From contig JABZFP010000030.1 of the NCBI GenBank assembly GCA_014237395.1, forward strand, positions 558,001 through 622,000: 64,000 nt of DNA. Reading direction: 5' to 3'. The notes under the pieces were generated by a model that was not told the DNA's origin, ran no database searches, and worked only from the letters and a program-made list of their open reading frames with translations. The stretch's first letter is position 1, and every line of letters starts with the position of its first letter. This document shows positions 8,447 to 17,431 of the stretch, piece after piece. The DNA comes from Desulfobacteraceae bacterium. GTDB lineage: Bacteria > Desulfobacterota > Desulfobacteria > Desulfobacterales > UBA5852. The translations under genes and the position numbers were made by a program.

Positions 8447-10117
8447 ATGGGATTTGAACGCGCCTGGCACCAATGGTACCCGCAAGGCACCCCGCCTGAA
8501 GTCGACATCGAAGCCGTGACCATGCCGGAGGTCCTGGACCGAACCGCCACGGACTTTCCCGACAACACCGCCTACATTTACATGGGTAAACAAATCTCTT
8601 ATCGCGAGCTGAATCGGTTGGTCACAATCTTCGCGCATGCCTTGCGCGATCTGGGCGTCGGGCCGGGCGACAAGGTTGGTATGCTGCTGCCCAATATCCC
8701 CCAGGTGGTTATCGCCAATTGTGCCACCTACAAACTCGGTGCGGTCACGGTCATGAACAATCCGCTCTATACCGAGCGCGAATTGCTGCACCAGCTCAAC
8801 GACTCGGAAACCACCACCCTGGTCACCCTGGACCTGCTTCTCCCCCGTGTGCTGAAAATCCAAAAGGCGACCCGTGTCAAAACGATCATCACCTGCCACA
8901 TCAACGACTACCTGCCCTTTCCCGCCAAGCAGCTGTTTCCCTATGTAAAAAAGGAAATGTATCGCAAAGATGTCTCCCAGGAAGGGGTCTATCCCTTCAT
9001 GCAGCTCGTGGGGCGCTATCCTGACACCCCGCTGTCCAACAAGGCCGTATGGCATGATACCGCCGCGCTCCTCTATACCGGCGGCACCACCGGCGTCAGC
9101 AAGGGTGCCGAACTGACGCACGCCAATATCTCCTCGGTGGTGCAGCAGTTCAGCGCCTGGTTTCCGGACCTGAAGGTCGGTAGCCCCGAACGGCTTCTGG
9201 GGATTTACCCGATCTTTCATTCCGCCGGCTATTCGGTCAGCCAGAACCTGCTTATCTGGAACGGCTGGACCGGGGTTCTGGTGCCCCGGCCAGATCCGGT
9301 GGTGATCACCAAGCTGCTGAAAAAATACAAACCGTCTTTTCTTCCGGGTGTTCCCACCATCTTCGTGGGGCTGCTGGGGCACGCGCCCTTCCGGGAGCTG
9401 GATCTTTCGCATGTCAAAGGCTATTTTGCCGGGGCGGCCCCCCTGGCGGAGGACACCTTGAATCAGCTGCAGAACCTGCACGGCGCCATTATTCACGATG
9501 TCTATGGCGCTACCGAGAATACGGCCTTTGCCACCTGCACGCCCTGGCACGGCCGGGTCAAAATCGGTACGGTGGGCGTCCCCCTGCCGAATACGGATCT
9601 GAAACTCGTCGACCTTCAAACCGGAGAAGATGTCACCGACCCCGACCAGGACGGCGAGATCTGCATCCGGGGTCCCCAGGTCATGAAAGGCTACTACAAT
9701 AAACCCGACGAAACGGCGGCGGTCCTCAAGGACGGCTGGCTCTACCTGGGCGATGTGGGGCGGATGGACGCGGATGGCTATCTCACCATCGTGGACCGCA
9801 AGAAGGATATGATCGTGGCCGGCGGTTTCAACATCTATCCCAAGGAAATCGACGAGATCCTGATGGGGCACGAACACGTCCTGGAGGCCTGCACCATCGG
9901 GGTGCCCGACACCTACCGGGGTGAAACCGTCAAGGCCTATGTGGTGCCCGTGCCGGGGCAGGATCCCACCGAAGCTGAAATCCTGACCTACTGCCGGAAA
10001 CATCTGGCGGCTTACAAGGTCCCCAAGCAGATCATCATGATCGCGGAACTGCCCAAAACCGCCGTTGGCAAAATCATGCGCAAGGAGGTCCGCAAGATGG
10101 ACCAGGCGCAACAATGA
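8447..10117 (+). CDS. Long-chain fatty acid--CoA ligase (AMP-forming)
   Basis: ATP-dependent activation of a carboxylic acid to its CoA thioester, the entry step for the cluster. 556 aa from the second of two adjacent ATGs, which has the better spacing to AAGGAGGA (8435-8442). Adenylate-forming motifs in order: YTGGTTGVSKGAELTH (P-loop), YGATEN, GDVGRMDADGY, then DRKKDMIVAGGFNIYPKEID and the C-terminal PKTAVGKIMRKE with the catalytic lysine. Length and motifs fit FadD-type ligases. It overlaps the next small gene by 4 bp (ATGA). Confidence 0.93.
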   Translation: MGFERAWHQWYPQGTPPEVDIEAVTMPEVLDRTATDFPDNTAYIYMGKQISYRELNRLVTIFAHALRDLGVGPGDKVGMLLPNIPQVVIANCATYKLGAVTVMNNPLYTERELLHQLNDSETTTLVTLDLLLPRVLKIQKATRVKTIITCHINDYLPFPAKQLFPYVKKEMYRKDVSQEGVYPFMQLVGRYPDTPLSNKAVWHDTAALLYTGGTTGVSKGAELTHANISSVVQQFSAWFPDLKVGSPERLLGIYPIFHSAGYSVSQNLLIWNGWTGVLVPRPDPVVITKLLKKYKPSFLPGVPTIFVGLLGHAPFRELDLSHVKGYFAGAAPLAEDTLNQLQNLHGAIIHDVYGATENTAFATCTPWHGRVKIGTVGVPLPNTDLKLVDLQTGEDVTDPDQDGEICIRGPQVMKGYYNKPDETAAVLKDGWLYLGDVGRMDADGYLTIVDRKKDMIVAGGFNIYPKEIDEILMGHEHVLEACTIGVPDTYRGETVKAYVVPVPGQDPTEAEILTYCRKHLAAYKVPKQIIMIAELPKTAVGKIMRKEVRKMDQAQQ

Positions 10118-10512
10118 CTTCCCCGCATCGGGGTGTTCCGGGGAGAGACGACCGCTCTTTCGAATACGTCCACCGGGGCTTGGACCGGGAGGTGACCGCC
10201 ATCGGGGGGCACTACCGCTTTGACCGGGAGGTGCAAATCGCCTTCCGGGGGCAACAGGTGCTTTACCTGTGCGGCTATGCCCTTTACGACACCTCCTGCT
10301 GCGGACTGGGGGGATGCGGCTACGCGCTGGTTCAGGGGGTTGTCGATCGCTGGCAGTACCGCCATGATCCGGAGGGCTTCCCGATTACGCGACTGGCTGT
10401 GATTGACGACCCCGATTGTCAAAGGGAGCTCGATCGCCTGATTCAGGACCAAGAGGCGGTGTCACAGGTGATTTTTCGGTCCTGGTTGTCGCCAGGCGAA
10501 CAAAAAGCGTAG
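10114..10512 (+). CDS. Conserved-looking hypothetical protein, translationally coupled to the acyl-CoA ligase
   Basis: 132 aa, start overlapping the ligase stop (ATGA), so it is probably coupled. No signal peptide or membrane segment. It contains a cysteine-rich stretch, TSCCGLGGCGY (residues ~62-72), which could bind metal or form a disulfide, and a polar C-terminal half with RLAVIDDPDCQRELDRL. I do not recognise the family. Coupling suggests a role with acyl-CoA metabolism, but nothing in the sequence gives a reaction. Confidence 0.65.
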   Translation: MTSPHRGVPGRDDRSFEYVHRGLDREVTAIGGHYRFDREVQIAFRGQQVLYLCGYALYDTSCCGLGGCGYALVQGVVDRWQYRHDPEGFPITRLAVIDDPDCQRELDRLIQDQEAVSQVIFRSWLSPGEQKA

Positions 10513-10547
10513 CGGGCGACGCTCTTCGGGTGCCGGTTGGTCGTATG

Positions 10548-11480
10548 TCACAGCAGGCTGTAGGCGAATTTTTCAAAAACGCTTTTGCTGAATTTTCCGG
10601 CCATCACGTCATCTTTGATAATCGTCAGCCCTTTCAAGGGGTCCATGGCATTGCGGTAGGGCCGGTCGTCATTGGTGAGGGCTTCGTAGCAGTCGATCAG
10701 GCCCACTACCTGCGCCACCGGTGAAATGCGGGTGATCCCGCGGGGGTAACCCGAACCATCCTCTTTTTCATGATGCTGCAGGGCGCAGAGCTTAATGTCG
10801 GCATAGGGGAAGCGGCAGTTGTCCAGGATGTTGTAGCCGATGGTGGTATGGGCCTTGATGCGGTTGAACTCTTCCTCGGACAATTTGCGCGGGGCGGTCA
10901 GGATATCGGAACTGATGCGTGTTTTGCCGATATCGTGCAGCAGGGCGCTCAACCCCAGAATTTTCTTGTCCGCCAGGGAATAGTTGGCGTGGGCGGCGTA
11001 GCTGATGGCCAGCGCCATCACGTTGACTGAATGCAACGCGGAGGTGTAATCGTTCTGGGACAAGTTCAAAATGCTCGTTAAGATGTTCGATTCACGGGCA
11101 TAGTCGCTCACCAGGATGTTCACGGTTTCCGACAGCCCTTCCACACTGCCGCTGCGCGGCTCCGAAAACGTTTCCTCGACAATGTTGACCAGGATGTTTT
11201 TGACGCTGTCCGGATTCCCGGACTTGATATTGCCTTCCAACTGTTTGTTGAATTCCCGCTGGACTTCATGGATGCTTCTAAGTTTGTCGGTGTTTTTAAT
11301 GTACAGTTTGTTGGGGTACTGTCCGCCGTCGATGCGCATTTCACTGATGGCCTTGCCGGGAGGTTTATACAGCCCGAAAGAGCGATCTTTGTTCAGGTAG
11401 TAGAGGGGGATGGCCCTGTAATAATTCAGATGGGATTCTCGAACCGGGATGTATTCTTTTTCCATAACGGCCTGTTGCAT
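10548..11480 (-). CDS. HD-GYP domain protein (probable c-di-GMP phosphodiesterase)
   Basis: 310 aa. The C-terminal half has an intact HD-GYP signature: LLHDIGK, KAHTTIGYNIL, QHHEKEDGSGYPRG and IDCYEALTNDDRPYR. Proteins with this set usually hydrolyse c-di-GMP to pGpG or GMP using a metal centre. The N-terminal ~130 residues have no recognised domain; the stretch EYIPVRESHLNYYRAIPLYY fits the DUF3391-like leader often seen before HD-GYP. No transmembrane segment. It is divergent from a PilZ gene at 11827, so producer/effector logic of c-di-GMP is represented here by a degrader and a receptor. Confidence 0.9.
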   Translation of the reverse strand: MQQAVMEKEYIPVRESHLNYYRAIPLYYLNKDRSFGLYKPPGKAISEMRIDGGQYPNKLYIKNTDKLRSIHEVQREFNKQLEGNIKSGNPDSVKNILVNIVEETFSEPRSGSVEGLSETVNILVSDYARESNILTSILNLSQNDYTSALHSVNVMALAISYAAHANYSLADKKILGLSALLHDIGKTRISSDILTAPRKLSEEEFNRIKAHTTIGYNILDNCRFPYADIKLCALQHHEKEDGSGYPRGITRISPVAQVVGLIDCYEALTNDDRPYRNAMDPLKGLTIIKDDVMAGKFSKSVFEKFAYSLL

Positions 11481-11826
11481 CTAAGAAAGGGTGTTGGGCA
11501 TTGGATCACGGCCTTCCCCCTTTATATCGGCATCATCCGGACAAACTTGAATTTTTCGGACGCACAAGATGTTGCTGCCCGGCAGAATAAAAAGTGTCTT
11601 CGTTTTCAGGCGCTTGCGATGAGGTCGGGTGACGTGGCGTGATGCGTAAAGGCGGGATAAACCGGCCGCCGATCAGCGTCCGCTGGCAATGGATTTCCGC
11701 TAAGGCCGCTTGACAACGCACCGGTCTGACATCATCATCAAAAACAGCTACAACATTCGCGCGGCCGGATCGTACCGGTCTATTCCCTTCGCCTGGTGAA
11801 GGCGGGGCGCATTCAAGGGGGCTATC

Positions 11827-12219
11827 GTGCCGAACGACCCTATCGACAACCGAAGAGAACCCCGGTTTGAAACAAGCAATGCCATCACGTTTTCCTGCCT
11901 CAACAAAGAAGCGCACTATATCGGCATTGCCCGGAACATCAGTCGCAGTGGCATGTTTTTTCGCTCCAGCCGCAAGCTCAAACCGGGCACCTGCATTGTC
12001 ATCCTGCCGCTGGATTGCCGTGCCACCGATCTGCTGTGGGGAAACGGCGATCACGGCATGATGGCCGCATCCTTGTGCGCCATCGAGGGCGGGCCGAACC
12101 AGAATCTCAAGCATTTCATCAATATGGTAACCGGCAAGGTGACGCGCTGCGAACACCTGGATACTGGCGATTTGCCGGCCTATGGTATTGCCGTCGACTA
12201 TATCCGGCCGACGGTTTAG
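11827..12219 (+). CDS. PilZ domain protein (c-di-GMP receptor)
   Basis: 130 aa single-domain protein. The c-di-GMP-binding motifs are NRREPRFE near the N-terminus (RxxxR type) and NISRSGMFF (residues ~38-46, D/NxSxxG type). The C-terminus forms the rest of the small barrel. No membrane segment. The start GTGCCG-side context is plain and I see no strong ribosome site. The 346-bp gap between this gene and the divergent HD-GYP gene (11481-11826) shows no further gene or clear promoter. Likely a cytoplasmic effector for motility or surface behaviour (inference). Confidence 0.85.
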   Translation: MPNDPIDNRREPRFETSNAITFSCLNKEAHYIGIARNISRSGMFFRSSRKLKPGTCIVILPLDCRATDLLWGNGDHGMMAASLCAIEGGPNQNLKHFINMVTGKVTRCEHLDTGDLPAYGIAVDYIRPTV

Positions 12220-12234
12220 CCATGATCCACGACT

Positions 12235-12738
12235 TCAGGGTGTCTGCCAAAAATCCCACTGTGACCCGTTTTCCCCGCCACCACCGGCGACCCCGCTAAA
12301 GCTGAATCCGACGGCCCGGTTGTCCGGTGGAAGCTGCCAGCTTTTCTTGAAATCCCACCGCAAGAAGCCGTAAACATCGGAGCCGTTTTGCGACCACAGG
12401 CGGTGCGTGTCCAGGATGATGCCATTGGCATCGAGAATATGGATGCTCACCCAGGCTTTCAATCGGCTGAAATGTTTGATTCTATTCTGCCGGACCACCC
12501 GGCCTTCCACCGTCAGTTGGTTGCCCTCCAAATGATAGCGATAATGCAAATCGAGGTCCGGCGAGTGCCAGATGACCGAATGGGGCCCGCCCTCTTTCAA
12601 AACAAAGCGGTTTTCGGGTTTGGCTTCCCGGCCGGTGTAGGAGAACCAGCTTCCGCCGGCACAGCCATTCAGCAGCAACACAATGATAAGCCCCCCCATG
12701 AGCCTTGTGATATGTTTTGCGGATATATGCGTTTTCAT
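12235..12738 (-). CDS. Lipoprotein of unknown function
   Basis: 167 aa from the ATG at 12738, which has GGAG 7 nt upstream; a longer start at 12792 adds a non-signal leader. Signal peptide with lipobox LLLNGC (Cys at about residue 26), so a lipid-anchored envelope protein. The mature part is beta-rich with alternating hydrophobic residues, and has HLEGNQLTVEGRV and KAWVSIHILDANG segments. It ends in a Gly-rich stretch, SGVAGGGGENGSQWDF. Not recognised. It converges with the PilZ gene and diverges from the FMN-barrel gene at 13126 across a 387-bp gap (12739-13125) in which I see no gene. Confidence 0.7.
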   Translation of the reverse strand: MKTHISAKHITRLMGGLIIVLLLNGCAGGSWFSYTGREAKPENRFVLKEGGPHSVIWHSPDLDLHYRYHLEGNQLTVEGRVVRQNRIKHFSRLKAWVSIHILDANGIILDTHRLWSQNGSDVYGFLRWDFKKSWQLPPDNRAVGFSFSGVAGGGGENGSQWDFWQTP

Positions 12739-13125
12739 TTTGTGCTCCAAGTTGATCGCTTTTCTGGTCCCGCACCGACAGCGTGAATCCATGGTCGGTT
12801 GGTCAGGAGTGGTTTTACAATTAAAATAAACTTAAGTACTGCTGGCACTTTTGCAACCGGTGAAAAATGATAGGTTTCAGGGCGGAAAATCCGCATTGCC
12901 GGGTTGCCTCTCGATCAGGGCAATCGTAGCGTGTGTCACACCGCGCCGGTTGCAGGCGGTCAGTTCGGCATTACCTTTGCCTCATACCGGTTTAGATCGG
13001 CTGTTTGAGGACCAATCGTTGCATGCCCATTGGAAAAGGGCGTGATTCATCCGAAACGGGACGGCCGGGAGCATAAAAAGACGGTTTCGGCATCCAACCC
13101 GCCGGGAATTGATAAAGGAGTCATT

Positions 13126-13530
13126 ATGGATAAAAAAGCAGTGATGAGGATGTTCAACAAGAAGACAAGAATTGGCGCATTGGCGACATCCAATAAAAAT
13201 GGCGACGTCAACGCGGCCGTTTTCGGTTCACCGCGCATGATCGATGAAGACACCGTGATTATGGCCATTGGTGACAATCGGTCGCTGCAGTATTTGCAGG
13301 AAAACCCCAAAGCGACGTTTATCGTGATCGAGCCGGGTGACGCCCCCACGGAATGGAAAGGGGCCCGGCTGTACTTGGAGATGGCATCCTTTGAGCGCTA
13401 TGGCGAACTGCTGGATTCCTTTCGGGAAAACATCCGGAAAGTGGCCGGCGATAAATCCGCCAACGCCATCATTGCGGCCATCCGGTTTAATGTTACCGAT
13501 GTGCGGGCCCTGATCGCCCCTCCGAACTAG
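13126..13530 (+). CDS. Pyridoxamine 5'-phosphate oxidase-like FMN split-barrel protein
   Basis: 134 aa. The start at 13126 has AAAGGAG 5 nt upstream. The sequence shows the split-barrel pattern: a short N-terminal helix (KAVMRMFN), IGALATSNKNGDVNAAVFGSPR, then VIMAIGDNRSLQYLQENPKATFIVIEP. Such proteins bind FMN or a related flavin and act as small reductases or flavin sensors. Substrate cannot be told. The next gene, on the same strand, is a small membrane protein 72 bp on. Confidence 0.75.
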   Translation: MDKKAVMRMFNKKTRIGALATSNKNGDVNAAVFGSPRMIDEDTVIMAIGDNRSLQYLQENPKATFIVIEPGDAPTEWKGARLYLEMASFERYGELLDSFRENIRKVAGDKSANAIIAAIRFNVTDVRALIAPPN

Positions 13531-13602
13531 GACGAAGGCAGGGGGCTGCGTGCAGGGGAAGCGGGGTGTTGGATCGGACGGACCACATCCCGGGCCAGAG
13601 GA

Positions 13603-13872
13603 ATGATGACAACCGAGAACGGAAAAAAACGGGTAGCGCTTGAGCAGGATAAGGTGCGCCAGACATCCCATTGGGACTTGGACTACCTGCCGCTGAAGGA
13701 AGTGGACGCGCTCTATGACCGCCCGGGTGGCCGCCGCGAAACGGCCGGGGTTTCTGAATCGCCCCGAAAGCAGATGACCAATCGATCGTTGGGGCTCATC
13801 TGCATTGCCGCCGGACTGGGGCTTCTGGCATTGACGGTGGCCCTGTTTTTATTAGGCGGCGGTGTCGTATAA
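13603..13872 (+). CDS. Small membrane protein, hypothetical
   Basis: 89 aa. AGAGGA lies just upstream of adjacent ATGs at 13603 and 13606. The first ~60 residues are polar and charged. The C-terminus is one hydrophobic segment, LGLICIAAGLGLLALTVALFLLGG (shown only in part here: positions ~63-87), making it a tail-anchored type protein. No family recognised. It shares strand and closeness with the FMN-barrel gene but has its own ribosome site. Confidence 0.55.
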   Translation: MMTTENGKKRVALEQDKVRQTSHWDLDYLPLKEVDALYDRPGGRRETAGVSESPRKQMTNRSLGLICIAAGLGLLALTVALFLLGGGVV

Positions 13873-14135
13873 TGCGTCTCAGCGGTTGACTTTTCGCATC
13901 GATTGCAGGAAAGTAATACAGACAATGATCGGCGGAACGACCGCACGATGAAAGCAATTCTGATGACAATGCCCGTCCGAACCAAAACTAAGACGACCAC
14001 CGGCACCAAGCGGGACACGCAATGGGTGACCCGCCCGGAAAGGAGTTGGTTCGGAAAAAGGCATTAGCGATTGAATCCCAAGCAGATCAAAGCCTCTCGG
14101 AACCGACGCCAGGGTTCCCAGGGGCTTTTTTGATT

Positions 14136-14279
14136 GACGGTTGCGTAAAATGTCCGATATCCGCGTTACGCGTATCCCTTGTCATTGCGGCGTACGATAA
14201 GTACGCTGCCTTCGGCACCCGCGATCGCGGTATTCCTCGGGATCCGCAAGCCGTATCTCGGACATTTTACGCAACCGTC
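14136..14279. repeat. MITE-like element with perfect 22-bp terminal inverted repeats
   Basis: The 477-bp gap before asd contains this 144-bp element. Left arm 14136-14157 (GACGGTTGCGTAAAATGTCC...) and right arm 14258-14279 are perfect reverse complements over 22 bp. The centre contains a perfect hairpin, GCGTAC (14190-14195) / GTACGC (14201-14206), and the palindrome CGCGATCGCG. No open frame of note. The arms resemble those at 62664-62789 (about 15 of 21 positions). Rest of the gap: nothing supported. Confidence 0.75.
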
Positions 14280-14355
14280 TGAAACATTACTTTCTACGAA
14301 TATATCTTTCATTGGGCGCTGTATTTTGTTTACCAAAGACTAAGGAGCGATGGTG

Positions 14356-15474
14356 ATGAAACGTGTCGGTTTTGTCGGATGGCGAGGGATGGTCGGCTCG
14401 GTCCTCATGGACCGCATGCTGACTGAAAACGACTTCAACGGATTCGAGCCTTTTTTCTTTTCGACTTCCCAAGCCGGGCAGCCCGGTCCGGACATCGGAA
14501 GTGCGGTTCCCCTGGTGGAAGATGCCTTCAAGCTGGAGCGCCTCGCGGAGATGGACATCATCGTCTCCTGCCAAGGGGGCGGCTATACCGAAAAAACCCA
14601 TCCCCAGCTCAGGCGCGACGGTTGGCAAGGGTTCTGGATCGATGCCGCCTCGACCCTGAGGATGGACAAGGATAGCGTCATTATCCTCGATCCGGTCAAC
14701 CGCAGTGTGATCGAGAGCGCCCTGGCCAGCGGCGTCAAAGATTTCGTCGGCGGCAACTGCACGGTTTCACTGATGCTCATGGCATTGGGGGGCTTGTTTG
14801 AAAAAAACCTGGTGGAATGGCTGACCTCCATGACCTACCAGGCCGCTTCCGGGGCCGGCGCCAATAACATGCGGGAACTGGTGGCCCAGATGCAGACGAT
14901 CGGGGCCCACGCGGCGCCGTTGCTGGCCGATCCAGCCACGGCCATCAAGGTGTTGGATCAACAGGTCACGGGCACCCTCCGCAGCGCAGCGTTTCCGACG
15001 GAAAACTTCGGCGCGCCCCTGGCCGCCAGCCTGATCCCGTGGATCGACCGGCCCATGGAAAACGGCCAGACCAAGGAAGAGTGGAAAGGCTTCGCTGAAA
15101 CCAACAAGATCCTTGGCCGCCAGGACAATCCCGTGCCCATCGACGGCCAGTGTGTGCGGATCGGCGCCATGCGCTGCCATAGCCAGGCTTTCACCATCAA
15201 GCTGACGCGGGATCTGCCCCTGGACGAGATCGAGACCCTGATTGCCGAACACAATGAATGGGTAACCGTCGTGCCGAACGAGAAGGACATCACCCTGCAG
15301 GAGTTGACTCCCGCCAGGGTGACCGGCACACTGGCGGTGCCGGTGGGCAGGCTTCGCAAGCTGATCCTGGGGCCGGACTATCTGACAGCCTTTTCGGTGG
15401 GCGATCAGCTTCTGTGGGGAGCGGCCGAGCCCCTGCGGCGTATGCTGCGCATCCTGCTGGAGCATATGGCATAA
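14356..15474 (+). CDS. asd: Aspartate-semialdehyde dehydrogenase
   Basis: NADP-dependent reduction of aspartyl phosphate to aspartate semialdehyde, the branch point to lysine, threonine, methionine and diaminopimelate. 372 aa from ATG 14356 (AAGGAG 8 nt upstream; GTG 14353 is possible). Marks of the Gram-negative type: VGFVGWRGMVGSVLM nucleotide loop, STSQAG, ASTLRM, the active-site cysteine in VGGNCTVSLML, and the AASGAGANNMREL segment. CVRIGAMRCHSQA carries the second active-site part. Stand-alone gene with its own terminator at 15481-15517. Confidence 0.95.
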   Translation: MKRVGFVGWRGMVGSVLMDRMLTENDFNGFEPFFFSTSQAGQPGPDIGSAVPLVEDAFKLERLAEMDIIVSCQGGGYTEKTHPQLRRDGWQGFWIDAASTLRMDKDSVIILDPVNRSVIESALASGVKDFVGGNCTVSLMLMALGGLFEKNLVEWLTSMTYQAASGAGANNMRELVAQMQTIGAHAAPLLADPATAIKVLDQQVTGTLRSAAFPTENFGAPLAASLIPWIDRPMENGQTKEEWKGFAETNKILGRQDNPVPIDGQCVRIGAMRCHSQAFTIKLTRDLPLDEIETLIAEHNEWVTVVPNEKDITLQELTPARVTGTLAVPVGRLRKLILGPDYLTAFSVGDQLLWGAAEPLRRMLRILLEHMA

Positions 15475-15480
15475 GACAAT

Positions 15481-15517
15481 AAAAGGGGCGTGCACGGTTG
15501 ATGGTGCCGCCCCTTTT
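15481..15517 (+). terminator. Intrinsic terminator between convergent asd and amidase genes
   Basis: Ten-bp perfect stem AAAAGGGGCG (15481-15490) / CGCCCCTTTT (15508-15517), ending in T-runs on both strands. It can serve asd (plus) and, in reverse, the amidase gene (minus). Confidence 0.85.
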
Positions 15518-15606
15518 CTGCGCTTGATATCGGGGATTCGGTTATCCGATGCTACGGCAGGCGTTGCCGCGGCGTCGCGTCGCTTTATCGTCCAGGAACA
15601 GAGCAA

Positions 15607-17022
15607 TCAGGCCGATACGGCCGGCTGCCGGTGGGCCCAGGGCTGGGTTTTTTCCAGCTGGGAAGCCAGACGAAACAAGGTGGCTTCGTCGCCGAACCGG
15701 CCCATGAAATGGACGCCGATGGGCAGGCCGTTTTCATTCCAGAACAACGGCACGGACATGGCCGGCTGTCCGGTGACGTTGGCGATGGGCGCCAGGTGCA
15801 CGTAGCGGCCGGCACGTTCGAACCCTTGCAGCGGGTCGTCCGGTGCGGCATCAAATGTCCCCAGGAGGGGCGGCGGTTCCGCCACGACCGGTGACAGCAG
15901 GATGTCGTAGCGGGTGAACATGCGGGCCACAGCGCGCGAACTGCGCTGCAACTGCTCGGTGGCCAGCACATAATCCGCCCCACTGATGCCGCCGGCCATT
16001 TCGTTCAGGGCCCAGGTCATCGGTTCGACCTGCTCCCGGACCGCGCCCAGCATTTTGAGCAGCGAAGCGGTTCCCGCGGCGATAACGGTTTTGACACACG
16101 CGGCAAAGTGGTCGCTGCCGATATCGAGGGCCATCGGGATCTCGTCAACCTGGTGGCCGAGGTCACGGCACAATACGGCCGCTGCGGCAACGGCCCGGGC
16201 GCAATCGTCGTGCACCGGGAATTCCAGCGACGCCACACAGGCGATGCGCAAGCGACCCGGATCGACGCCGACCTCTTTGGAAAAGGGACGCGCCATGGGG
16301 GGCGCCCAGTAAGGATCGCCGATGTCGGGGCCGGCCGTGGCGTCGAGCAGGGCGGCGCTGTCGCGCACCGAGCGGGTCACGGCATGTTCCGCCACCAGGC
16401 CGCCCCAGCCTTCACCGAAATCCGGCCCCAGGGGGTTGCGGGCCCGTGTCGGTTTCAGACCGAAGAGGCCGCAGCACGACGCCGGAATCCGAATCGATCC
16501 GCCGCCGTCGTTGGCATGCGCCATGGGCACCATGCCGGAAGCCACGGCCGCCGCGGCACCGCCGCTGGACCCGCCCGTGCTTCGTGCCGTATCCCAGGGG
16601 TTGCGGCAGGGGCCGAAGAGCTGCGACTCCGTGGTGGGCAGGATGCCGAACTCGGGCACATTGGTCTTGCCGATGAAAATCAGTCCCGCGCGTCTCAAGC
16701 GGGCCACCAGTTCACAGTCGTGGTCGGGTACGAAGCCCTGCAGAAGGGCGGACCCCATGGTCATGGGAACGCCCTGGCACATGCCGAGAATGTCTTTCAG
16801 GAGAAACGGCACGCCGGTAAAGGGACCGTCCGGCAATTCGCCCCCGGCGGTTTCCCGGGCCTGGTCAAACATGGTGGTCACCACGGCGTTGAGCTTCGGG
16901 TTCAAGGCTTCGATGCGTTCGATGGCCGCATCCACCAGTTCGATCGGCTGGATTTCTTTGATCCGCACCAGTTCGGCCTGGGCGGTGGCGTCCAGATGGG
17001 CCAATTCACTGAATTCGCTCAT
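15607..17022 (-). CDS. Amidase signature (AS) family amidase
   Basis: Amide hydrolase, 471 aa from the ATG at 17022, which has AAAGGA 6 nt upstream; the ATG at 17028 touches that site. The Ser-cisSer-Lys triad is visible: lysine in FLLKDILGM, cis-serine in TGGSSGGAAAAVASG and nucleophile in DGGGSIRIPAS. The family includes GatA, but no gatB or gatC is nearby and the C-terminal half is unlike GatA, so a free-standing amidase for an unknown aliphatic or aryl amide is more likely. Cytoplasmic, no signal peptide. The 409-bp gap upstream (17023-17431) shows no gene. Confidence 0.9.
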   Translation of the reverse strand: MSEFSELAHLDATAQAELVRIKEIQPIELVDAAIERIEALNPKLNAVVTTMFDQARETAGGELPDGPFTGVPFLLKDILGMCQGVPMTMGSALLQGFVPDHDCELVARLRRAGLIFIGKTNVPEFGILPTTESQLFGPCRNPWDTARSTGGSSGGAAAAVASGMVPMAHANDGGGSIRIPASCCGLFGLKPTRARNPLGPDFGEGWGGLVAEHAVTRSVRDSAALLDATAGPDIGDPYWAPPMARPFSKEVGVDPGRLRIACVASLEFPVHDDCARAVAAAAVLCRDLGHQVDEIPMALDIGSDHFAACVKTVIAAGTASLLKMLGAVREQVEPMTWALNEMAGGISGADYVLATEQLQRSSRAVARMFTRYDILLSPVVAEPPPLLGTFDAAPDDPLQGFERAGRYVHLAPIANVTGQPAMSVPLFWNENGLPIGVHFMGRFGDEATLFRLASQLEKTQPWAHRQPAVSA

Positions 17023-17431
17023 TGTCATTCCTTTCAGTTGCTCTCCTGCGCCTCACCCCCGCAGGATCGTCTCACGTGATTTACCGAAACATCGCGATGG
17101 TCGAAAGTATTTGGAACGGTTGGTTTTCGTCATGATTGGAGATGCCGGTCAACAGTGGTACGATGTTGATTCGGCCATGTGTCGGGATAGGCCGGCGACG
17201 GCAATTTCGCGACCGGACGGGTCGAATTTAGGATGGATATGATAAAATTGTCAAGAATTATTAGGGGTTAGGTTTTGTCGGGTCAAACCGCAAAACGGCA
17301 TCTCCTGCGCATTCGAACCGACTGCAAGGCGATCGATCGGGTTCAGGGCGATCGGCAGGGTTTCTTGGTGGTGGGGCGCTGTTTTTGGGAACGGCCGGGC
17401 AAAAGAACCCCGCCGTTCCCAGGCGATGATC

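Noticed and set aside
8432..10114. 560-codon minus-strand frame over the acyl-CoA ligase
   Set aside because: It covers the ligase exactly in antisense; the ligase has all adenylate-forming motifs and the frame has none.
12840..12858. TGGCACTTTTGC as a sigma-54 promoter
   Set aside because: The TGGCAC and TTGC parts are only 2 bp apart instead of 5, so spacing is wrong.
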